Origin: Amycolatopsis sp. GM8
GTDB lineage: Bacteria; Actinomycetota; Actinomycetes; Mycobacteriales; Pseudonocardiaceae
NCBI RefSeq assembly: GCF_021653975.1
Contig: NZ_JAJKFK010000001.1
Span: forward strand, 186,001-250,000
Direction of reading: 5' to 3'
Length of the DNA: 64,000 nt
The notes beneath the pieces are model-generated. The model searched no databases and was not told the origin of the DNA. It saw only the letters and a program-made list of their open reading frames with translations. The position numbers and the translations under genes were made by a program. Below are positions 33,234-42,702 of this stretch, one piece after another; position 1 is the stretch's first letter; the number at the start of each line of letters is the position of its first letter.

Positions 33234-33922
33234 TCGCGCGTCCCCTCATCCTTGCCCCACCGGGCGACCACCTGAGAGTAGTGGAACAACCTCATAACGT
33301 GACTCTAATTCGCACGAGTTTCGCAGCTGCAAATGCCCAAGGTGGCCCGAGGGTAGCCTCGGCAAGGCGCCAACAGTGTGCCACTGAGCGCAGCGTCGTG
33401 GGCGAATAAGGCAGAAGCGGGCGCGCAAATTTCTGACGGCAACCCGCTCGCCAAACCGCCCAGCATGCCACCCCGGCGGGTTCCCCCTTTCAGTCCAAGG
33501 CCGTCTCGTCCTCGGCGGGCAGCTTTCCGCTGCCCAACGAAAGCGACGAGTGGAGCTTCCTGGTGGGCGCAACAGCTCAGCGACAATCCCGAGGTAGTTG
33601 GACGGGCGAAGTGACCGAGGAGACACAATGGACCGTGCATAGCGGCTCATCTTGGCTCCTGTTTCAATCACCTTCACTGGGCCCATGCGGTTGATCAGCC
33701 ATTTTGGACTTCCGAGGCCCACTGGTGGTTCGATTTCGGTCGAACAGACGTGACTTTACGTCACAGGTCGTTCCTCTGCACAGCGATCGACCCCTTCGCC
33801 AGATCGTCCTTTAGTGGTGGTGCCGGGGGTCAGGCCGAACAGGTCGACGACGGGCAGCCACCCACCACATACGGCTCTTTTTTGTCCGACACGGGACGTG
33901 GCCGTCGGCGTGCGCAGACGCG
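33234..33922. other. Region upstream of the toxin operon
   Basis: No supported gene. It should contain the toxin-operon promoter on the minus strand, but no convincing -35/-10 pair can be chosen. Confidence 0.35.
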
Positions 33923-34207
33923 TCAGTGCGATTTTCGGTTCGACGCAAGCTGTTCGAGACCGATGTTCAGTGTTCGGGCTATGTGGCGGGCCTCGACCAC
34001 CGGAAGGTTTCGCAAGCGAAACTCGACGAGAACTACTTGTGACCATGGCACACCAGCCTGACGCGCCAACCCCCGTCTCGAAAGACCGCTATCTTTGCGG
34101 TAATATCGAAGATTACGACCGACGCCCCAGTTGGCAGTTACGCTGACACTCCATATACCAATTCGTCGTCGCGCGCGTTTTTCCAATTTTCGAAGCCAAT
34201 TAGCCAT
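33923..34207 (-). CDS. Small XRE-like HTH protein
   Basis: A 94-residue basic protein. Residues about 30-90 have a Cro/CI-type HTH arrangement: VGRNLRYYRKDSGLSRRGLA, then RQAGVPWSQVVLVEFRLRNL and EARHIARTLNIGLEQLAS. The turn region is somewhat degenerate. The ATG at 34207 has no strong ribosome-binding site, so the start could be further in. It lies 38 bp downstream of a membrane-protein gene on the same strand and may be its regulator. Confidence 0.6.
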   Translation of the reverse strand: MANWLRKLEKRARRRIGIWSVSVTANWGVGRNLRYYRKDSGLSRRGLARQAGVPWSQVVLVEFRLRNLPVVEARHIARTLNIGLEQLASNRKSH

Positions 34208-34245
34208 CTATTATTACCCATAACTGGTGGACGCCTTGCGCATGT

Positions 34246-34812
34246 CTAATTTGACGTCTTTTCATATTGCACACTCTCGCTAGATTTGGTGTCCGCCATA
34301 TTCAGAGCCACCGTCGACACATCCGACGAGGTGGAAGTGGCATTAGACGCCAGCCCGCCGTTGGGTTGCAGGGACTCCAACGCCTGATGTCGCAGGGTCG
34401 CACGTGTTTCCATGGCACCTACCAATAAGAAGCCGGCGACGACTGGCATAAACCACTGCGGGGAATTCAATATAATAGCAGCAACCGCGCCGACGGCGAA
34501 AATCGAATAGGCCGCGGAAACTAGGCGGCGGCGGACTTGCAACCATCTCGCCACCTTGGATGTACACATCAATTTCACACAGCGAGTGCAGGCGGTCGAC
34601 TTATGCACCGAAAGCAACTGTCCGGTTGCAAAGACTAACAAACCAACGGGCCCGACAAATACGATCGCACTGATCGGCTGAGCCCCTCCGTCACTGCACA
34701 GCGTGGAGCACGGCGACGCGTGCACACTCTTCGGTATCCCTAAGGCCAGCATAGCGAAGCACAGCCCCAGAATGATCCACGCGATGTGGAGGTTGTGTAC
34801 GACGATTCTCAT
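34246..34812 (-). CDS. Membrane protein of unknown function, atypical base composition
   Basis: A 188-residue protein with about four membrane segments: IAWIILGLCFAMLALGI, ISAIVFVGPVGLLVFATG, SAAYSIFAVGAVAAIIL and MPVVAGFLLVGA. Between segments 2 and 3 is a CTRCVKLMC motif, and the C-terminal tail is Ser/Thr-rich. The gene is clearly less GC-rich than its neighbours, suggesting recent acquisition. It may be co-transcribed with the small HTH gene that follows. No family is recognised. Confidence 0.6.
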   Translation of the reverse strand: MRIVVHNLHIAWIILGLCFAMLALGIPKSVHASPCSTLCSDGGAQPISAIVFVGPVGLLVFATGQLLSVHKSTACTRCVKLMCTSKVARWLQVRRRLVSAAYSIFAVGAVAAIILNSPQWFMPVVAGFLLVGAMETRATLRHQALESLQPNGGLASNATSTSSDVSTVALNMADTKSSESVQYEKTSN

Positions 34813-35031
34813 TCAATTACGTCCTTCTTGTTTAAGACATCTAAGCGTGGAAGTAGGATCGTCGCAAGAACCAAGACGATCAAGTTAGGCCAAATCCCCT
34901 GAAGCGAATTTCTCTAACATATCATCATGACGTGATTCCCAACCATCGATGGCACATTAGGTCAAGCTATCGAATTTCTCGATGTTCGTTGCTCCCAGAA
35001 CAGCCGAGCGCACCTGAGCACACGGACATCG

Positions 35032-35898
35032 CTAGTCTTCCAACCCGGCGGGTTCCGGCTTCAGCGCCAGCCCCCCGACGACGCACGACCGCGCGGGATT
35101 GCCGTGCAGCGTCGCGATAGCTGGCGACTCGTAAATGTCTGGAAGCCATTCGGGCAGCCACGCTAGGCCGCACGATTCGAAAGCGAAATCGCCGTAGAAC
35201 GATCGGATTTCATCACGCGTTCGGAACGTGACTGGAGTAGATGATTTCTGGTACAACTCGATAAATTCGCGGATCTGACTCAGTTCAGGTTCGGGGACGC
35301 CCTCCTCGACCACGTGAGTCAACGCCAGCGCTGAACCGGGCACCATCAGTTCACGGTAGGATTGGAGTGCGTCGTGGACATCAGGTTTCAGCACGAAATG
35401 CAGGACGGCACCAGCGAGGACCGCCAAGGGTTTCCCAGGATCGAGCACTCCTGTACTGACCGCGGTTTCCCACACGGCCCGTGCATCGAGGAGGTTCTCG
35501 TGAATGACAGTGTGCCGCTCGGGATCGCCGTGTTCTTCAAGCAGGAGACGAGAGTGTGCTACCGCAACCGGCTCGAAGTCGACATAGACCACACGGGCGT
35601 CAGGGCAGATCGTATCGACGATTTCATGCACATTCCCAGCAGTGGGAATGCCGGACCCGAGATCAAGAAACTGCTTGAAACCACGCTGAGCACAGAAGAC
35701 CGCAGCTCGTTGAATGAACTCGCGGTTGGTCTTCGCGAGAACACGGACGATAGGCATCTTCTCGATCGCCCGTTTCGCGAACCCGCGATCGATCGCCCAG
35801 TTCGTGGTTCCACCGAGCAGGAAGTCGTACACCCGAGCCGCGCTTGGGTGCTCAAGGTCCAACCCCGGGAACGGCCCGGTTGCACGCTCCAGTGTCAT
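35032..35898 (-). CDS. SAM-dependent methyltransferase, SAV2177/DUF574 family
   Basis: A 288-residue protein with the family opening PSAARVYDFLLGGTTNWAID (about residues 17-36), SAM motif I in FLDLGSGIPTAGNVHEIVD and VVYVDFEPVAVAHSRLLL after it. A later segment, LAVLAGAVLHFVLKPDVHDA, is also typical. The substrate is unknown. The start ATG at 35898 follows AAGGGG; the in-frame extension upstream lacks family similarity. It is a paralogue of the gene at 18413-19234 and stands alone here. Confidence 0.9.
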   Translation of the reverse strand: MTLERATGPFPGLDLEHPSAARVYDFLLGGTTNWAIDRGFAKRAIEKMPIVRVLAKTNREFIQRAAVFCAQRGFKQFLDLGSGIPTAGNVHEIVDTICPDARVVYVDFEPVAVAHSRLLLEEHGDPERHTVIHENLLDARAVWETAVSTGVLDPGKPLAVLAGAVLHFVLKPDVHDALQSYRELMVPGSALALTHVVEEGVPEPELSQIREFIELYQKSSTPVTFRTRDEIRSFYGDFAFESCGLAWLPEWLPDIYESPAIATLHGNPARSCVVGGLALKPEPAGLED

Positions 35899-36864
35899 AG
35901 CACCCCTTAACATCTCGCAATAGCCAAAATTCCAGCGGGCGCAGGTCGGCAAAATCGCGATTCCACGATTTCTTTGTTCGCTACTGTGCACCGACTTCGA
36001 ATATTTGAATCCGACGGCGCCGACGCCAACGATGCCCCGACCGCAACCGCCGGCGGGATACTCATCAGTCGCTCGGAGATGGACGTATGGCGATTGACTC
36101 TTCCGAGCGAGCGTTGTAAACGGATGCCAACCTGGCAATCAGCCATGGGTCGACAGTGGCTTGACAAAGCCAAGCAATGCCCTCGACGGCAAAGTCCCAA
36201 CGCAGCCTGGCCATATCCGCGGACGCCGGAATGCGTGCGGTCACGCGCGTAGCCACCCCGATATCTGACCTCTCTGAGTGCAGAGACCGGAAGTCTGGGG
36301 ACGAGCTCCCCGCCTTCGCCAACCCCGATGTCGCCGCACACGAGCCGGCGGGGGCGCGCACCCTCGCGCGCCGGGGACTGTGGTCGCAGCGCTGCGGCTG
36401 CCACAAAGTGACATCGCGGACTGCACACGGAATTGATTCATGGCGACTTTCAGGACGGGTCGAGGCGGGGCGTACGGAGCTTGCCGCAACCGGAGCGAGG
36501 TCAGCTATCCCTGAGGGGGACCGTATCACTGGACAGCCGACCGCATGCTGGACAAGATCTGGACACTCGGTGATTTCGGCTGACCTGCTACTCAAAACGG
36601 CCAGGTAAGGCTTTCGGCCGGGGCGGTTGGGCCGTTGACCTGCGCACGGTCCAAGTGCCCCTCGGAGACAAGGCGGCAATTTCACGTGACCAGGCTTGCG
36701 TCGCGGGCCTATCCAGGCTGAGTGTGCGATGATCACCTGCGACGGAGTACCCCGTCTCGCACGCATGGTCGTACAGGCGGGTGGCGGGTGCGCTCGTCCC
36801 GTAGATGTCGTGCGGCACCGTACGTGCGACACATGTTCGCGGCGCACGTTAGGGAGTGACGAAA
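35899..36864. other. Long gene-poor stretch
   Basis: Almost 1 kb with only overlapping frames of poor coding quality on both strands and no ribosome-binding site. AGGGAG at 36851-36856 is the ribosome-binding site of the hydrolase gene that follows. Confidence 0.35.
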
Positions 36865-37650
36865 ATGCACCAGGTGGAGTTCACGTCGATCGACAAGATT
36901 AGCCTGGAAGGCGTCATCCACCCGGGCGTCGGCGATTTGACGCGAGGCGCGGTAATCCAGGTCCACGGGATAAACGCGGATATGACCGAGGGCGGCATGT
37001 TCGTGCGCCTCGCGGAGCGTCTGGCGGAGGCAGGGTTCAACGTTCTGCGGTTCTCCTTCCGCGGCCACGGCCACAGCGGTGGAACCCAGCGCGGGGCGAC
37101 GATCGCGGGCGAACTGCTCGATCTACAGGCCGCGATCGACTATGTACGTGAGCGGTTCCCAGGCCCTCTGTCAATTGTGGCGTCGAGTTTCGGTGCCGTG
37201 TCGACAGCGCTTTCCCTACGGTGGTTGGGCAATCGGCTCGCTCAGCTCGTCCTTTGGAACCCCGTGTTGGACTTGAAGGCCACCTTCATCGAACCGGAAC
37301 TACCGTGGGGAAGAATGAACTTCAGCCCGGAGCAGCAAGAGCTGTTGGCTACTCAGGGCTTCCTGATGCTCGATGACGAGTTCGAGGTCGGCCGAGTGTT
37401 ATTCGAGGAGTTCCACCACTACCAGCCGCTGAACTCGCTCTTAGCGAGCGCGGTCCCTGCGATTATCGTGCACGGGGACCGGGACAGCGCAGTCTCTTAC
37501 GAGATTGCGCAGCAAGCCGCAGAAGTCAAGCCCAACACAGAATTCTGCACAGTCTCGGGTTCGGATCACGGATTTGACACGCGAGCACGCGAGGACGAGG
37601 CAGTTCAGGTGACAGTGAACTGGCTCACGACCGACGAGGGGCCCGCGTGA
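36865..37650 (+). CDS. Alpha/beta hydrolase (serine aminopeptidase S33-like)
   Basis: A 261-residue alpha/beta hydrolase. Visible elements are the oxyanion loop VQVHGINADMTEGG, the strand and turn NVLRFSFRGHGHSGG, the nucleophile elbow VASSFGAVS (A-S-S-F-G in place of the usual G-x-S-x-G), the acid in IIVHGDRDSAVSY and the histidine in SGSDHGFD. The reaction is probably hydrolysis of an ester or amide. The ATG at 36865 is 8 nt from AGGGAG; the GTG at 36856 overlaps that site. The stop overlaps the start of the acyltransferase gene (GTGA), so both are likely in one pathway. Confidence 0.88.
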   Translation: MHQVEFTSIDKISLEGVIHPGVGDLTRGAVIQVHGINADMTEGGMFVRLAERLAEAGFNVLRFSFRGHGHSGGTQRGATIAGELLDLQAAIDYVRERFPGPLSIVASSFGAVSTALSLRWLGNRLAQLVLWNPVLDLKATFIEPELPWGRMNFSPEQQELLATQGFLMLDDEFEVGRVLFEEFHHYQPLNSLLASAVPAIIVHGDRDSAVSYEIAQQAAEVKPNTEFCTVSGSDHGFDTRAREDEAVQVTVNWLTTDEGPA

Positions 37651-38321
37651 CCATGGCTTCTCTGTATGCGCAGGTCCAGATCCACGACACGACGCTGATC
37701 GGCGAGCACTGCGTCTTCGGCTTCCCGAAAGAGGCACGGGTTCGAGCCGAGCAACAGAAGCCTGGATCGGTGTCGATCGGTGCAATGGTGACCGTGGGGC
37801 CAAACTGTATCGTAGCGAGCCACGTTGTGATCTACGAGGGAGTCCACGTGGGCGCAGACTGCGTGATCGACGACCGCGTTCGCATCGGCTACGACAGCAC
37901 TGTTGGCGAACGAACGCGTATTACGTACGGCGCATATGTTTGCGACCGCGTGACGATCGGCGCGGACGCCTGCGTCGCCGGATTTATCTGTGACGCCACC
38001 ACCATCGGAGACCGTTCGACGGTGATGGGTGAACTGGTACACGAGTATACCCATCCGCACGAGGGCTGGTGGGACGTCGAGGAGGCCCCGCCTGTGATCG
38101 AGGAGGACTCAGTAGTCGGTTATGGCGCGCGCGTTGTGGGCGGGGTACGGATCGGCCCGCGAAGCTATGTCGCCGCAGGCGCCGTGGTCACCAAAGACGT
38201 TCCCCCAGGGCACGTCGTGACGGGCGTGAATATCCACACTCCCACAGAGCAGTGGCCGGGACACCGACTGCAAGGCCTGATCCGCCATTGGCTTTCGTCG
38301 CCGGGGCCGCGTGTGTGGTGA
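37647..38321 (+). CDS. Hexapeptide-repeat (left-handed beta-helix) acyltransferase
   Basis: A 224-residue protein made largely of imperfect hexapeptide repeats (VSIGAMVTVGPNCIVASHVV, then IYEGVHVGADCVIDDRVRIG and VVGYGARVVGGVRIGPRSYV), the left-handed beta-helix of trimeric acetyl- or acyl-transferases. A loop with HEYTHPHEGWWDVEEAPP interrupts the helix. Such enzymes acylate sugars or amino sugars from an acyl-CoA. The GTG at 37647 overlaps the hydrolase stop; an ATG two codons later is possible. It probably modifies the product of the same short pathway, facing the convergent GT25 gene. Confidence 0.88.
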   Translation: MTMASLYAQVQIHDTTLIGEHCVFGFPKEARVRAEQQKPGSVSIGAMVTVGPNCIVASHVVIYEGVHVGADCVIDDRVRIGYDSTVGERTRITYGAYVCDRVTIGADACVAGFICDATTIGDRSTVMGELVHEYTHPHEGWWDVEEAPPVIEEDSVVGYGARVVGGVRIGPRSYVAAGAVVTKDVPPGHVVTGVNIHTPTEQWPGHRLQGLIRHWLSSPGPRVW

Positions 38322-38548
38322 TCGACACCGGCAGAGGAGTGGTAGGGACACCGACTACAACGCTGCGAACTCCGGCCGGCGCACTCCTCCTTGCTACTGA
38401 CCCGGCGTCCCGGCTCGCCCGCGCTGCCCGTGCCTTCTGCTGATTGCGCTGACGGTCTGCTCGCGTGCCGACCAGTGCTCCCTCACCGGCGTCGAGATTT
38501 CGCTAGCATGCGAAATGTCTCCCTTACGCAGTTCCAACGGTCGGTTCG

Positions 38549-39292
38549 TCACTTCCCCACAGGCCCGACGAAGTCGGAGTCCTCGGTGTCGCTGCCCGCC
38601 TGACCTTTCGAACGCTGGCGAACCAGAGGAGGGTCGTAGGCGAGGGCGGTAAGTTGCCGTGGAAATCTCGCACGGAGGTCGGGGCGTGGATGGTCAATGT
38701 AAAGGGCAGGCAGAAACTCGTCCACGGGCACGATGGCGCTTTCCAGGCGGGTAGCAAGGACGACATCGACTGCGGCTCGGCTAAGCACATAGCCGAAAGT
38801 GCAGTGGCTGTAAGCCGGTGAAACGAATCCTTCCATGACTGACGGCTCTCGCCCGGCTGCCAATGGGAAACGACCCAGGTACAGCAGATCGAAGGCAGCG
38901 TGCTTGGTCAGCCGATTGAGGCCGTCGAGCAGGTCTTCGAGGAAAGTGGTCGGCAGCAGCGCGTCGTCTTCGAGGATGACAATAAACGTGTTGCTGCCCG
39001 CCTTAGCGGCGTGACGCCAGCACGCAAGGTGTGCGAGGGTGCATGCGACCTCCCCGTACTTCAGCGGTCTGCTCCACCACGGGTTGTCTGACTCGATCTG
39101 CCACGGAAAGAGTTTGTACCCCCCTTCCTCCAGTAGGTTCATAGTCAGGTTCTGGCCGTCAAACGGTCCGGTCCAGTCCGACGTGAACGTGACCGGAAGG
39201 TCACGTGGAAGTGCGTGGTTCATCCATGCGCGGCGGTCGGGGCGCCGGGCCAGGTTGATCACGTAGGTCCGGAGGTCAGCTGGCGTGATCAA
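38549..39292 (-). CDS. Glycosyltransferase family 25
   Basis: A 247-residue GT25-type protein: the opening strand TYVINLARRPDRRAWM, then YGEVACTLAHLACWRHAAKA, the acidic metal-site segment FIVILEDDALLPTT (DD pair at about residues 109-110), then TFGYVLSRAAVDVVLA and PVDEFLPALYIDHPRP. GT25 enzymes transfer sugars to lipooligosaccharide in Gram-negatives or to hydroxylysine; the actinobacterial substrates are unknown. It overlaps the upstream sensor-like gene by 17 bp, so the two are co-translated. Confidence 0.88.
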   Translation of the reverse strand: MITPADLRTYVINLARRPDRRAWMNHALPRDLPVTFTSDWTGPFDGQNLTMNLLEEGGYKLFPWQIESDNPWWSRPLKYGEVACTLAHLACWRHAAKAGSNTFIVILEDDALLPTTFLEDLLDGLNRLTKHAAFDLLYLGRFPLAAGREPSVMEGFVSPAYSHCTFGYVLSRAAVDVVLATRLESAIVPVDEFLPALYIDHPRPDLRARFPRQLTALAYDPPLVRQRSKGQAGSDTEDSDFVGPVGK

Positions 39293-40604
39293 CGCTCAGC
39301 ATTCCTTTCTGGCTTCGGTCATTTCGGTAGCGCGCGGAGTTGTCGATCACCGCCGTGAACGGATCATTGTTGCGACGCGCGAGCAGCAGTAGTGGATTGA
39401 CCATGGTCAGGTCGGCCACGTCCGTGATGCCGCCGACGCGTCTGGCTTCGGTCACCAGGACGAAGTCGGCGTCGCCTATGTGCTCCGTGACGTAGCGGAC
39501 GCTGCGGGCGCCGCGCTGTGCTTCGAGTAGGCAGCGAGCTGCGCCGAGCACGCCGAGTGTGAGGCACCCCCCGAGCAGGAACACCGTGGTGCCCTGGGCA
39601 AGCGTCAGCCGGGTGAACACAGCGACGTCTTCCAGCAGTTCCTGACGCTCAGTCCAGCGAGGCCCCAGGACGAGTCCGTTCAGGCCCGGTACGACCAACG
39701 GATCGTCTTCACCCAAGGGGTGAGGCTCGAAATAGAACGGCAGCTGCGGGAGAAACTCCCGGTACTTGGAGTTCCAGGGCGGACCGCCGACGACCACCAA
39801 GACATCGGCCTGCGTGTCGTAGTACTCGGATGGCGCGAAGTCGCGGATCGTCAGTGTCGGTGCCAGCTGTGCGAAGCGCGTCCGCAGGTAAATCAGACTA
39901 TCCAGGTCGGCGAACTTGGCGTAGCGGAGGTAATTGCGGTCGGCTGGCGAGGCGTACTCGGCGACCTCGTTGTCCGGAATCTCCGAACACACGATGTCAA
40001 CGTGGGACTCGTCGGACAAGCGCCAGAATGACCGAAGGTCATCCCACCAGCGAGCGCTTCGAGACCCCTTCCGGCTACCGGGATCATCGGAATCCCACGC
40101 GGCCTCGGACGGCCGGTTTTGGGACGGTCCTGACGGCTGGCGGCCGGCCAGGAGCAGAAACGCGAGCGTGTCCAGAGCCCGATTGGCGTGCCGGCGCACG
40201 GTCTTCACCGCGCATTTCTGGACGCGTGCCAGCGACTCCTGCCGCTCGGTGAGGGTCGGGAATTGGTGTTCGCCAACAAGGTTGAAATCGACCTCGACAT
40301 ACAGGCGCTCGTCTTCGACTAGTCCTCCTATCGCCCGGCGGATGACCGCCACGATCAGCGTGATCTCTTCCGCTGAACCAGAGTCCGGCGTACCGCCCTT
40401 GGCTAGGTGAGCTCGTACAGCGTCGGGCAGCGTCGTCAGCACCGCCGTCGGACGGGCGAGGCCGTGACCTTGACGCAGGCGTTTCAAGGCGTCTTTGACG
40501 TCATCAACGGAGAGTGAGTGACTGGCCACAGTGTCCAGCATATGTCCATCGGTTTGAGCGATGACCACCAACACTGTCGCTGAATGGCCTACGGCGGCAT
40601 CCAT
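39276..40604 (-). CDS. Unfamiliar two-part protein: HTH-like N-terminus and Rossmann-like C-terminus
   Basis: A 442-residue protein. At about residues 105-150 there is an HTH-like segment (LTERQESLARVQKCAVKTVR, then RHANRALDTLAFLLL). From about 200 the protein reads HVDIVCSEIPDNEVAEYA, SPADRNYLRYAKFADLDSLI, ADVLVVVGGPPWNSKYREF, PHPLGEDDPLVVPGLNG, TTVFLLGGCLTLGVLGAARC and DADFVLVTEARRVGGITDV. The alternation of hydrophobic strands with glycine-rich turns suggests a nucleotide- or sugar-sensing Rossmann-like fold. I do not recognise a named family. It overlaps GT25 by 17 bp. The start is uncertain because GGAGG abuts the ATG at 40604. Confidence 0.65.
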   Translation of the reverse strand: MDAAVGHSATVLVVIAQTDGHMLDTVASHSLSVDDVKDALKRLRQGHGLARPTAVLTTLPDAVRAHLAKGGTPDSGSAEEITLIVAVIRRAIGGLVEDERLYVEVDFNLVGEHQFPTLTERQESLARVQKCAVKTVRRHANRALDTLAFLLLAGRQPSGPSQNRPSEAAWDSDDPGSRKGSRSARWWDDLRSFWRLSDESHVDIVCSEIPDNEVAEYASPADRNYLRYAKFADLDSLIYLRTRFAQLAPTLTIRDFAPSEYYDTQADVLVVVGGPPWNSKYREFLPQLPFYFEPHPLGEDDPLVVPGLNGLVLGPRWTERQELLEDVAVFTRLTLAQGTTVFLLGGCLTLGVLGAARCLLEAQRGARSVRYVTEHIGDADFVLVTEARRVGGITDVADLTMVNPLLLLARRNNDPFTAVIDNSARYRNDRSQKGMLSVDHAS

Positions 40605-40738
40605 CCTCCACAGAGGCCTACGAACTACGCGCACGCGGCAGCAGAGTCCACACCATCTTCCCGGATAGCAACGTACAGCTCGCCGAATTCTGGCGATGAC
40701 GCATGCGAAATCAGTCGACTCGGGAGGCGTGACCACAC

Positions 40739-40987
40739 GTGATCACGCCTCGGATGGTCGACGGGCGTGACCTGCCTGACGCTACCTTCGCCTGCTCCGA
40801 CCGGACCACGTTCACGCGCCCGGACGAGCTGGGACTTGACGTCATCGGGAACGACTCGAAGCCGGTGGCTTCAGGCCGCAGCTACACGCTTCTACATGGC
40901 TGGATCGCAGAGCAGCTACCGACAGCTCCCATTTTGCCGGTCAGCGATCCCGACACAGGCCCACGGTGGATCATCGGGCTAGAGTAG
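40739..40987 (+). CDS. Short hypothetical frame, possible ISL3-type transposase 5' remnant
   Basis: An 82-residue frame with high third-position GC. Its first third reads FACSDRTTFTRPDELGLDVI, which recalls the N-terminus of ISL3-type transposases before their zinc knuckle. The sequence then departs from that family and ends. It is either a truncated IS relic or an unrelated small gene. No ribosome-binding site is evident. Confidence 0.3.
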   Translation: MITPRMVDGRDLPDATFACSDRTTFTRPDELGLDVIGNDSKPVASGRSYTLLHGWIAEQLPTAPILPVSDPDTGPRWIIGLE

Positions 40988-41017
40988 TGATCGTTCGGCG
41001 TCGGTTCTGCCGGAATT

Positions 41018-42169
41018 TCACGGAGTGGCTTCGGTTGGGGTCAACGCGAGTTCGCGGGCAAGGCGCATGTTCGCCGCGGCACGCTCAGGGTCGCGCCGGC
41101 CGAGCCCGCAGGGCGCGGCGACTGCGTTGACCGGTCGACCGAGGGCCGCCTCAGTGAGCCGAAGCGCCGCGGCGGTCTCGGCCGGGTGCTGTTCGTCGAC
41201 CACCCCGGCGTAGAACGGGATGTCGGGATCGAGCCGGTTCAATGGTTTGTAGAACTCCGGGTCGAGGGACGGTGGGGTGACGCCATCACACAGGGCGGCG
41301 TGCATCGGCGGGATGGTCCGCCCGCCGGCGCGCAGGCGCGCGGCAATCCGGTTGCGGAAGGCCACCAACGGCAGGAGCGTACCCGGGTCAGCGATCGGCT
41401 TGTTCATGTAGTCGCCATGGCAGTAGTCGTGCACGATGACCAGCGCGTCTGCGGGGATGGCTTCCAGCACGCGCGCGGTGACGCTGGTCAGGAAGCCGGT
41501 CGCGACCGGCCACAGCGATCGCGGGGCACGGTCGTAGCTCACGCACACCGCGGGGGTTTCGACCTGGAAGGCAACCTGGTCGCCCCAGCGGTCATGGATC
41601 GCGCGGATCTCGTTGACGACCGCGGTTGTGAACGTCGGCAGGTGGGCCAGCGCAGCGCGGACCGCGGCCACAGCATGGCGGCGGGAGAGGAGCCCCGTCA
41701 GCGCCGCGGGGACACCGAAAACGAACGCGGCAAGGTCCAGTGGGCTGGGGATGCTGACCTGATGCGGCGGCAGTCCGGGGTGTTCAGTGGCCAGGTGCCG
41801 GTGCGCGACCATCGCCGCGTCGACCTCCGCGACTCGCCCGAGCGTCACGTCGCCCGGAGCAAGGCACCGGCGGCGGGCTACGCGGTAGACGGTGAAGTCG
41901 TCGTAGTCGCGGAACTCGCCCGGCACGACGACCTCAAGCACGGCAACGTTGGTGAGGTTGCGCAGATAGCCGATGATCCAGTTGGAATCCCGGTCGGCCG
42001 GGAGCCCGGTGAGCGCGACGGGGCCAGCCTGCTCCAGGATCCACCGCATTGCGGTGTCCTCGTCGACAGCGAGCGACGGCGGCAGGGTGCCGACCATGTG
42101 CAGCGTCCGCCGCCGCGGGCCCGGTGCGGGATATGGGTGGTGGCGATGATGGATCGCGGTGGATGTCAT
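41018..42169 (-). CDS. MetE/uroporphyrinogen-decarboxylase-like barrel protein
   Basis: A 383-residue protein whose second half resembles the beta/alpha barrel of cobalamin-independent methionine synthase and uroporphyrinogen decarboxylase: VAFQVETPAVCVSYDRAP, then ALVIVHDYCHGDYMNK, IPPMHAALCDGVTPPSLD, and near the C-terminus VNAVAAPCGLGRRDPERAAA with the cysteine that would be a zinc ligand (compare NPDCGLKTR of MetE). It may transfer a methyl group in a specialised pathway; the substrate is unknown. The ATG at 42169 follows GGGGAG. The two secreted-protein genes lie upstream on the same strand. Confidence 0.7.
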   Translation of the reverse strand: MTSTAIHHRHHPYPAPGPRRRTLHMVGTLPPSLAVDEDTAMRWILEQAGPVALTGLPADRDSNWIIGYLRNLTNVAVLEVVVPGEFRDYDDFTVYRVARRRCLAPGDVTLGRVAEVDAAMVAHRHLATEHPGLPPHQVSIPSPLDLAAFVFGVPAALTGLLSRRHAVAAVRAALAHLPTFTTAVVNEIRAIHDRWGDQVAFQVETPAVCVSYDRAPRSLWPVATGFLTSVTARVLEAIPADALVIVHDYCHGDYMNKPIADPGTLLPLVAFRNRIAARLRAGGRTIPPMHAALCDGVTPPSLDPEFYKPLNRLDPDIPFYAGVVDEQHPAETAAALRLTEAALGRPVNAVAAPCGLGRRDPERAAANMRLARELALTPTEATP

Positions 42170-42297
42170 GGGAATGCTCCCCAACGTGAGGTGGTGGATG
42201 AGGCGGGGCCGGTGCGCGGGGAGCGGCCGCACCGGTGTCGTGGTTGCCGCGTGAGGGGACGCGAGCTACCGGTCGGTGATCGGATCGGGTTGGTGGC

Positions 42298-42702
42298 TCA
42301 GCAGACGCCGGGCCCGCGGCCCGTGTTGGCGACGTAGTCGGCGCGCATGTATCCGGTCGGGCCACCGGGGATCTGCAGCGACCACCAGCCGGGGAACTGG
42401 CCTGGGGTGGCGAAGCAGCGCAACGACACGGGTTGGCCGCAGTTGTAGGTGCCGAGGATCCGGTAGCCGGTGCCGGGGCCGCTGCGCAGGTTGACCCGGT
42501 CGCCGGCCACATAGGCCGGGCCGGGCCGCGGGGCGCACACGGCCAGCCGCACCGGGCCGGCCCCGATCGCCGCCGACGACATCTCGGTAGCCGGTGCCAT
42601 CGTGCCGATGGTGGTGGCGTCGGCCACGGCCATGCCGCCGAGGATCGCTGTACCGGCTAGAACCGTGGTCAGAACGGCCTTACGGGTTCGCGTTAACATC
42701 AC
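42298..42702 (-). CDS. Secreted SH3-like-domain protein
   Basis: A 134-residue exported protein. A signal peptide (RTRKAVLTTVLAGTAILGGM up to AVADA) is followed by a bacterial SH3-type domain, YVAGDRVNLRSGPGTGYRIL then GTYNCGQPVSLRCFA and GPTGYMRADYVANTG. Such domains bind peptidoglycan or recognise ligands outside the cell. Two cysteine pairs may form disulfides. The GTG at 42702 aligns exactly with the start of the paralogue at 43296 and has the same GGGGAGGAAAA site; an ATG follows immediately. Confidence 0.82.
   Translation of the reverse strand: MMLTRTRKAVLTTVLAGTAILGGMAVADATTIGTMAPATEMSSAAIGAGPVRLAVCAPRPGPAYVAGDRVNLRSGPGTGYRILGTYNCGQPVSLRCFATPGQFPGWWSLQIPGGPTGYMRADYVANTGRGPGVC

Noticed and set aside
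36065..36847. A 260-residue minus-strand protein upstream of the hydrolase gene
   Set aside because: Composition is typical of non-coding high-GC sequence (many Arg, Ser, Cys), with no start signal or family pattern.
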